This document shows positions 57,040 through 64,000 of a stretch of DNA of 64,000 bases, piece after piece (position 1 is the stretch's first letter; each line of letters starts with the position of its first letter). The DNA is taken from the NCBI GenBank assembly GCA_964035795.1, contig OZ038322.1, forward strand, positions 4,950,925-5,014,924, read 5' to 3'. A model generated the notes under the pieces. The model did not search any database. It was not told the origin of the DNA and saw only the letters and a list, made by a program, of their open reading frames with translations. Made by a program: the position numbers and the translations under genes. Origin of the DNA: Pterobdella sp. o SKG-2022. Taxonomy: Eukaryota; Annelida; Clitellata; Hirudinida; Piscicolidae.

Positions 57040-57160
57040 TGGAGTTAAACTCCTGTTCCCCTTCTTTTGCATTGTTTGCATTCTTTTTAATAGTGGGTCC
57101 CAGGCTTTGGTATTGACGTAACCTTGTGGGTCGTTATAGCCACTGAGAATGTCTGATTTA
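57040..57160 (-). pseudogene. Penelope/GIY-YIG-like tail fragment, third copy
   Basis: The minus strand reads YNDPQGYVNTKAWDPLLKRM followed by QTMQKKGNRS. It corresponds to the NDPQLQVDTN...WDP block at 32100 and 55540, but from a more diverged source element. Confidence 0.42.
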
Positions 57161-57799
57161 ATAACTGATTTGAGTTTTAACCATTTATTACTCTACAGCA
57201 TGTCCAAAAAACTTCACGCTGATAAAAGACATGTCTGAGAGGTTTCACCGACAAAAAGAGCTGGATAGACGCACAAAAATATTGCCACAAGTACAACGGC
57301 TGTTTGGTGAATATTCTCAGCCAGGCAGACCAGAGTGCGGTTCGAAGCGAAAAAAATGAAATGTAAGCATTTCCAACTTTTATTTTCAAACTATTTTAAG
57401 TTTTCTTATTCTACTTCTTTCGAATTAAATGTTAAATGAAACATCACCATCCAGCTTCAAGATCATGGATAGGAGGGCTCGTGTATGACTTTCACTCTTA
57501 CTTCTTCAAGACTGTTTTTCCTGCAAGTTTTAATCCGGATCTATGGGTTCCTCCAATTCCCAACAATAACGCACACATCCTGGTTTTTTGGCAAGCCAAA
57601 TAATAATTCTGGAAATGAAAAACGCCTTCAACTTTGGCTTGATCGAAAATGGAATTCATTATGCCTTCATATGCCAAGCTGATCCCAGCTGAGCTGAAAA
57701 CTCATGACAAGTTTTATACCAAATTGACTTTTTGAAGAATTAACTTTTGTTTGCGAATAAATGAATTAAAAATATATTTTTAAATTCAAATAAAACATA

Positions 57800-58080
57800 A
57801 AAATGGAAACTTGTCTTGATTATAGCAGTAAATGTTGTTTTTCGTCGATATATCAAATTTATTAAGCATTCAACATACAATTTGCGCGTATATGACACAA
57901 TTTAAAGAACAGTTAGTCATATATGAATGCATAGAGACAAACGCAAAGGTTTATTAATTTTTATCCAGTATTTTATAAGTTAAATTTTGTTACGAAAAGC
58001 TTCGTCGTTTAAAAAATTTTTGTTAATTATATTTATTATTGGCTAATTTGCTTTTGAATTGTTCTAGAGCGAAACTAGAA
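57800..58080 (+). repeat. Lectin-downstream duplicated segment
   Basis: About 280 bp after lectin copy 3 match 44390-44640 after copy 2. Shared words include AAATGTTGTTT, GCATTCAACATA, TTAGTCAT/GAAATGAATGCA and ATCCAGTATTTTATAAGTTAA. This shows that the duplicated unit extends well beyond the lectin exons. Confidence 0.7.
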
Positions 58081-58085
58081 ATGAG

Positions 58086-58215
58086 CCTGTATAGCTCAGT
58101 TGTGGGCTGACAATTAGAACCTGTTCCACAGTGTGTTTTCGCAACATTAAATTTGTAGCAAGCGTTTCGAACTACAAAGAAAATCGCTTTATAAATACCC
58201 TATTAAATTACAAAA
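58086..58215 (+). repeat. tRNA-like insertion (SINE), absent from the sister duplicate
   Basis: GCCTGTATAGCTCAGTTGTGG is an A-box tRNA head, followed by about 110 bp of unique body. In the duplicate after lectin copy 2 the flanks are contiguous (GTGGAATCAGCAATAAAGAATCG near 44658-44681), so about 130 bp were inserted here after the duplication. The B box is weak (CGTTTCGAAC). Confidence 0.6.
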
Positions 58216-58371
58216 ATCGTATTTCAGAATAAAGGATCTTTTTTTCTTCTTTGCGTCTATCATCTGGAAATTTACATTCTTTTACTTTGCAATACTTTGA
58301 GCCTTAGGGTATGCTGTTTTTCTCTAATAATTCTGTACTAAATTGCCTTTCTCATAAGAGATCCAAAAAAC

Positions 58372-58500
58372 TGTACACTAGGTATGTTTTTAAGGTGTCA
58401 CCAAAGCAACGACCTGGATGGAAGTCAAAAATCATTATCGCAACTGTAAAGACAATTTGGTTAGTATTCTCAGCTGAGCAAACCATATAGCTGTTATTTA
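58372..58500 (+). pseudogene. Decayed lectin exon 2 relic
   Basis: GTTTTTAAGGTGTCACCAAAG, GACCTGGATGGAAGTCAAAA, TTGGTTAGTATTCTCAGCTG and AGCAAACCATATAG align with lectin exon 2 and with the relic at 44820-44943, with stops and small gaps. Confidence 0.62.
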
Positions 58501-58509
58501 TTTAAAGAC

Positions 58510-59870
58510 GAATATTGAGTAGAACGAGTCTTTTTAGTATTTTTTCGTAGTTGGCTTCGGGGATAATCTAGTTTACAATGGCAAGGCCAGCTTGTAACTA
58601 TAGCACACCAACAAAGCTTGATGGAAGTTAAATGTTTTTAAACCTGTGCATTCAATATAACGTAGCAGTAATAGTAATAATTGGGCCGCGGAAGTTTAAA
58701 CCATTTACATTTACAGCCTTTACAAAGAAATTTTTATTAACGCTCGGTTTTGCGGCATTGCGCTCAGAATAAATTTCGTTTTACTTTTGTAAACAATATT
58801 TCTTGAAAATTTAGTTTTGTTCAACAAAGTATGAGTCAAAGTAGTACACTTTGTATTTTTTGACTAATTATGAGACGATTTGTTGGATTTTCTTAACTTT
58901 GGCGGCTTTTTCAAGAATTTCCCTTGTTTCGGTAAGGATTTTTGTTTTTCTTTCAAATTTACTTATGATTTTAAATATTTTATTAGAATATTTAGAAAAT
59001 TTTTCAAAATAAATCATTTTGTGGATTTTTTTTTCATTTCGGCAGTAATTGTGGGAATTTTTTTGTTTCGGTAAAGATTTTCGTTATACTCTCGAATAAA
59101 AAAGAAATTTTTTTGAAATTACAATTAATTTTCATTAAATATGCTTCAATTTTTTAGTGAATTTTACCTGATTCTGATTTCTTCTTCACTAGTTAATGTT
59201 TATACTGTTATTTAAATAAGCTGTATTTAATTAAGAATAATATTATAACTTTTTTTGTTTTAATGAAACTTTTGTCACGTGTTTTGAAGCATAGGCTGTC
59301 GCTTGGGGACAGTCTTTTAGGATAAAAGTATGAGTTGGATTATCAAATGACCATTTTGGACTACTATTATGAACTTTTGTTGAATTGTACCACAAAAAAA
59401 CCTATTTTATGGCTCTTATAGCAGCCATTTCAAAATCTATAGTTACAGATATAGGAGACAATTAAGTAAAAACTAGAGCTTTTAAAAAACTAAGAAAACC
59501 GATGCGCTGGTCTAGTCTTTTTCTTTATTACAGCATATGTTAGATGACATGTAGACGAATTCTATAACAAAATATGAATACTTTAAAGTTGGTATCTTGA
59601 AGGAGCATGCTTGAAAGTGCCGTCACAAAACCAATGCGATCCATTTAGATATTGCACGTTTTGAACCGTGCCTAAAATTATCAATTCTTCACTATTAAAA
59701 AATACAAAGGGCTCACCAGTATCAGTGAGCAAAATAAAGACCTGAAGTGGCCACAAAACGTGTATTCCTCACTTTCCGCAACATGGACTGACGCTTGGGT
59801 AAAGCTAAAACCACCTGCAAAAAATGTAAGATTCATCAAAAAAAATTTTAAGATATTTTGAATTTCATTT
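58510..59870. other. AT-rich spacer, no gene seen
   Basis: I find no supported gene, hairpin or repeat boundary here. A 64-codon plus frame at 58880-59074 is phenylalanine-rich low complexity and not convincing. Confidence 0.5.
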
Positions 59871-59874
59871 CGCA

Positions 59875-60190
59875 AATATCGAAAATAACTTCACAGTATT
59901 CGATAACCTCGTTGGGAGACCCTAATAGTCACATAAAACCCTACTTTTCGCCAATAATATCACAAACCGCACTGAATAAACTACAACTAATACAAAACAC
60001 AGCTCTCCGAACCATCACTAGATGCACTCTAAACAGAAATAAACAACACCTTTACACTGAAACACAAATACTTCTAAAACAACATCTCAACTAAACCAAA
60101 AAGCTTTCCACCCATCCCATCCACTACAGGTGGAAAGCTCAGATGGAAAAAAGAGAGTTTTTCAACTTACCTAAAGAATTCTGAGGCAAA
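59875..60190 (+). pseudogene. LINE C-terminal scrap (jockey-like)
   Basis: The frame 59858-60094 contains YFSPIISQTALNKLQLIQN, TALRTITRCTLNRNKQHLY and TETQILLKQHL. This is the post-RT block (L.KLQ.IQN.ALR..TG......LH.E) of jockey/I-type LINEs. A few further codons follow after a stop (HPSHPLQ-like). Nothing else of the element is nearby. Confidence 0.7.
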
Positions 60191-60589
60191 ATAAAAAAAT
60201 TAACATATTCAAAAATCAGTATTTATTTTCAATGTAGAAACTTATTCAACTTAGAAAAAAATAATAAACGAAATCAATAAATATATATATATAATTAATT
60301 TTCGTCTTTAGACATGATCACAATCAAGAAATACTGGGAAAAAATTAATAATCATCAGTAAAGCAATAAAGTGAATTCATGAAAACTTAGTCTACTTTTA
60401 TTTTCAAAACGCACATTTTTTTATATAATAAAATTGAATTTTTATATATAGCAAATGATGAGAGTATTTGCATGTATAAAAAACATATTATAAGCAAATT
60501 TTTCATGCATTAGTTTAAGATTCTTCCTGCCAAATCTGTTTGATCTCATAGATTCTTTCAAAATTTCGTAGAGGAAAAGGTAGTTGTGC

Positions 60590-60728
60590 CACGGAATCCA
60601 ATGTTGATGACACATATGTCAGAAGAAAGAAGAATGGGGTAGACGAACTGTACAACGCCCTCAACTTTTTTCACAACATTAGACGCACAATCAAGAAGAA
60701 CCTCACAAAAATTCGCGAACTCTGACTT
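60590..60728 (+). pseudogene. Penelope-like RT scrap
   Basis: SNVDDTYVRRKKNGVDELYN, ALNFFHNIRRTIKKNLTK and IRE resemble the YVDDTFV active-site segment of Penelope-like RTs and the following 'L...HPNIK.T.E' block. The piece is only about 45 codons long. Confidence 0.6.
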
Positions 60729-60729
60729 C

Positions 60730-61935
60730 ATGGTATAACTTTAAAAAAAAAGATTTTTTTAAATTAAATTTAGTTTATAAAAAAGCTTTTATAAAACTAA
60801 CTATTTGATATAATTTTGGCTTAAAAAAAAATTTTACTTTCGAAGTTGTTCAATTTTTTTTTTAAATCCGGAGACTACAAACCTGCTCAAAATAATTTGC
60901 GCACTTTTTAATTTGACTAAAATTGAATTTAATTTTTATTTAATGATAATTTTTTGAAAATTTATATAATAATGGTTTTTCCTCGACCCTTTATAACTGA
61001 AAGTGAAAACTTTTTAAAGCAATTTGAGAAAAGGAATTAATATTTTTTGAAAAGTTTTTGTTGAATAAATGAATTTTTTTACATGCAGTTCAAAATGTTA
61101 TAAAGCTGAAAGTATAATTGCTTTTGTAAAAAGTGAATATTATTCAAAAAAATGCTTAATTTTGACTGACGTAAGTTTTTCTTTAAAAACAATTTTGTAA
61201 ACAACTAATTTAACAGTAAGAATTTTTTACACTCCATTTCTAGTGCCAAAAATCTGTAAATGAGTTCAACTCGAAAAATTTCTCGCAGAAAAAGTGAATT
61301 TTTAAATGTAATAATTCTTAAAAGCTTATATAAAACATTTGAAAATAATAATACATTCTATATTCCAATTTTCTATCATATTTTCAATAATGTTTTAAAA
61401 ATAACATGAGAACTTTATAAATAGTCGTTTAAAAGCAAAAGGCACTTTCATTTTTCATATTCATTGAAGTTTTTGTATAAAATTCAATCGAGCTGTCATG
61501 AGATCTTTCAAAACTTTTTTGTGGGTTTATAAGGGATTATGAGTATGGATAACAGTGATATCATGGCGGATGAGATCAATATAGAAATATCCATCCAACA
61601 CTTGTTTTAGTAAGCAAAGGTTTAGAGAAAGATTGTAAAACTCAAAACTGAAAGATTCGCTCATATAGTTATTTAAAGGCAAACACAGTTGTGAAATATT
61701 TTGTAACAAATATACACCATTAAATTTAGATTTTAAAAAATTTTGCATTGATGTATAGTTTGATTTTTTCTATTCAGCAGACTACATGCATTTCTATTGA
61801 ATATTTTTTTTTGTCAGTACAAATGGCTTGACAAAAAGAAAAGTATTTTGCTTAGGTCTAAGAGAAGCTTTATAAAAAGAAGTAAAAAGTAAACTTATTT
61901 TTGAAAATTAAAATTTTTGAGTTTTTGTTTTTTTT
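60730..61935. other. AT-rich stretch, likely intron/spacer upstream of the terminal exon
   Basis: No supported coding sequence was found. If the exon at 61940 is terminal, this region is probably its intron. The 3' end has a strong polypyrimidine tract, GTTTTTGTTTTTTTTTCAG. Confidence 0.5.
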
Positions 61936-61939
61936 TCAG

Positions 61940-62550
61940 GATATCTAAGTGCTACTTCTAATACTTCAAACAATGCTCAAAGAAAGGTTTCTCTTGATTC
62001 AGACGATGTGTTTTACCCAGAAGGCGTATATGTTCTGCCTAAAGGTTCAAGGAAAAAAGGCAGGCTACATTGCATCCATTCAGACGATAGCCCTTTGTTA
62101 ATCCCCTCACCAGTTTATGACTATGTATCTCAAAAAAGTAAAAACAGACCTAGAAATTTACTATTTAATTGCTACGATCCCACCATAAAGTTGTTTAACA
62201 AACAGAGGTTTGAATTGTCCCCTCAAGACTTCCTTGAACTACATTTCCCCATGCTTAATTTATCTCCCCGTGATTTCAGAGCGTCTCCTTTGAAATCCAA
62301 CATTCCTCGAGAACTGAAAACTGCAACACCCGTGCTTTTTAAATACCCAAGAAATCGAAATATCTTTCACGATGCTTTCACTGATTCTTTCACAAATCTT
62401 TATTCGGTTTTTGTGCCGCCACGACCAGAACCTTTTTCTTCTCCTAGTAGTGTACTTTACCATTTAAATGAAAAGAAAGATCCCGGGTTTGAGGAAATCC
62501 TTCTCGACTCTCCACCAAAAAGTGGACACCAAATAGTTAAAGAATATTAA
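61940..62550 (+). CDS. Terminal exon of an unrecognised host gene
   Basis: A strong 3' splice site (T-tract plus CAG at 61937-61939) opens a frame that stays open for 203 codons to TAA at 62548-62550. Residues include YLSATSNTSNNAQRKVSL, DVFYPEGVYVLPKGSRKKGR, PTIKLFNKQRFELSPQDF, PRELKTATPVLFKYPRNRN and VPPRPEPFSSPSSVLYHLN. Base composition is higher in GC than the flanks, and codon use looks normal. There are no repeats, transmembrane segments or cysteine motifs. The proline/serine-rich, basic sequence suggests an unstructured C-terminal region. No in-frame ATG lies near the exon start, so the 5' exons lie upstream, possibly beyond the repeats. I do not recognise the family. Confidence 0.7.
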
Positions 62551-62628
62551 CTTATATAATATCTCTTTTTTAATACCTTCTAAATAGTATAAATAGTTTA
62601 GTTGTAGTTTACTGAAAAAAATTTTTAA

Positions 62629-62634
62629 AATAAA
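62629..62634 (+). terminator. Polyadenylation signal AATAAA
   Basis: AATAAA lies 79 bp after the stop codon of the terminal exon at 61940-62550, in the expected place for 3' end formation. Confidence 0.55.
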
Positions 62635-62639
62635 ATATT

Positions 62640-64000
62640 TTAAGACAATAATGAAATCTATATTTTTATATTCCCAATTTTTTTGAAAGCTTATTGCTTA
62701 TTAACTACTAAAATTATATTTTTTGGTTCAACTTGAGAAAACTGATGAATATTATACAGAATATTATATAAAAAAGCTATTTCAAAAAATCGAAAAGAAA
62801 TTTACTTAGAAATCGAGTGCCAAAAATCTTTTGTTGTATACCCCAAATATGGCTAAGAAATTGTTGCAATTTTCTCAGCAACATAGTAATTTATAGGTAA
62901 CCTACTTGGAATCCACAAGATGTGTAAAGGTAGCTTGTGAGAATGCAATCTAGGATAAGCTGTGATACAATAACACAGAGCAAGTTCCATTATAGTATTG
63001 AACCAAGTATTCAAAGTTTTTTCGATATTTATATATTTTTCCAGTTTTCGACAATTCTTCATTAAATTGAACATTCTTCATCCTCTCTGACTAACTACAA
63101 TTATTTTCATCTTCTTCACAGACATTCTTTTACACAAAAAAAATAAATATAAAAACTGATAATAAAATTTGGAAACTCGTTTGAAACTCGTTTTCAAGTT
63201 TTAAAAGGATATTGATAGTTATAAATAATTGTATACGCACAAATACAGTCTGCATTGAAAAAATTTTAAAAATCAGCTTCAGTGGGCAGTGAGTTTAAAT
63301 TGAAAAAATTAAGATGAAAGTTAAAAGAATGCTAAAAACGCTCGGTATCATCTCTGACATAATCTGCTGAAAAGTGAACACCAGAATACAAATATCAATA
63401 TAACAAAACTGGTCAGATGATAAGAGTTTTTCTACAGAAAATGTTAGTTTTGTGAGTCTGCAGCTGAAAGAATTATTTGTGTGGCTAATTTTTCATCAAT
63501 AAAAAGTAAAACATCAAAGTAATATAATAAACTTTGAATCTAATTTTTTAAATCTCCAACTTGTATAAACCTTTCCACAAATAGCCTCACACCTAGCTTG
63601 TATCGTATCAAAAGCCAACTGGGCCATCCAACATAGTTTTTTTTTTACTTGAACATATGAGTTGAATCTAAGCATTGAGTTTTAACTAATTTCTTTTGCA
63701 CTTCTGACTTGAATGAGCTTTTTTTTCAAATTTTGGCGAAAATGTGTTTCAAACAACTTCAAAATTTTTTCAAGTCTGAGTTAGCAGATTAGAATTGAAC
63801 CTGCTCAAAAAATATAACCTACTGTTGTAGTGATTTATCAACAAATTTCATAAAAAAAACCTTTTTTATGACTTACTTTTAGCACATGAAACGTTTAATT
63901 GGTTATTCAAAAATTTTAAATTTTTTAAACAGCCAATCAGAAGACAGTAAAAAGGGTAATCTTTGTTTTTCCTTTTACTTCCATCATTTACAAAATATTT
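62640..64000. other. AT-rich right flank, no gene seen
   Basis: No coherent coding sequence, RNA gene or repeat boundary was recognised on either strand. Confidence 0.5.

Larger units (their letters stand above)
56438..57692 (+). pseudogene. C-type lectin copy 3, inactivated
   Basis: Exon 1 (56438 to about 56505) encodes MALNLAVFLTVVFICWIPAQ. The end is altered (ACAAACAAGCAAGTTATGAG), shifting the frame by one relative to the other copies. Exon 2 (57199-57362) has a 2-nt loss in the stretch after ATAAAAGAC, breaking the frame before RGFH. Exon 3 (57455-57692) keeps a WIGGLVYDFHSYFFK core but has further frameshifts after PNNN. The long first intron has gained a MITE piece (56818-56905) and a Penelope-like tail (57040-57160). 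Confidence 0.75.

Noticed and set aside
57177..57389. 70-codon minus ORF over lectin copy 3 exon 2
   Set aside because: It is an antisense shadow of the lectin exon and is not conserved in the other copies.
58880..59074. Phenylalanine-rich 64-codon ORF as a membrane peptide
   Set aside because: It is T-rich low complexity with no context, signal or homolog that I can support.

Overview
The window looks like AT-rich, gene-poor nuclear DNA from an invertebrate animal. The reasons are GT-AG introns, secreted C-type lectin exons, several families of animal non-LTR retrotransposons (LINEs), Penelope-like, Tc1 and piggyBac remnants, tRNA-derived SINE-like elements and palindromic MITEs. I cannot name the species. 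No bacterial operon, CRISPR array, rRNA or clearly functional tRNA gene was seen.

Layout. Positions 1-19228 are one uninterrupted satellite array of about 1,280 copies of a 15-bp unit (GAAGTGAACAAGTTG). It is organised into higher-order repeats (HORs), each ended by a diagnostic 14-nt junction monomer. That monomer supplies a TGA and, 2 nt later, an ATG for the pentapeptide-coding frame. Positions 19.2-32 kb are AT-rich spacer with eroded mobile elements: a LINE endonuclease remnant, piggyBac, an RT-family C-terminus, two LINE fragments, foldback MITEs, and a possible ancient, inverted relative of the satellite near 22.7-23.1 kb.

Positions 32-58.5 kb hold three same-strand copies of a three-exon C-type lectin gene, starting near 33.1, 43.4 and 56.4 kb, each with a conserved TATA-containing upstream region. 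Only the middle copy (43368-44270) gives a complete open frame of 160 residues. The other two are broken. Two older decayed lectin exons lie downstream of copies 2 and 3, so the duplicated unit is larger than the gene. The intact lectin lies in the loop between two inverted copies of one LINE (37440-41690 minus, 46235-49440 plus). These copies share a tract of about 987 bp that is virtually identical while the rest has diverged. A nested 1.1-kb RT insertion with a 12-bp target duplication and an A-rich tail splits the minus copy. Another LINE (50420-52770) is split by two copies of one tRNA-headed SINE.

Positions 58.5-64 kb are mostly plain AT-rich DNA with small LINE and Penelope scraps and one clean terminal exon of an unrecognised host gene (61940-62550). 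The only plausible working genes are the middle lectin and that terminal-exon gene. Nearly everything else is repeat biology: array homogenisation, element nesting, inverted duplication and probable gene conversion. No new gene system could be proven. The strongest unusual object is the HOR satellite.
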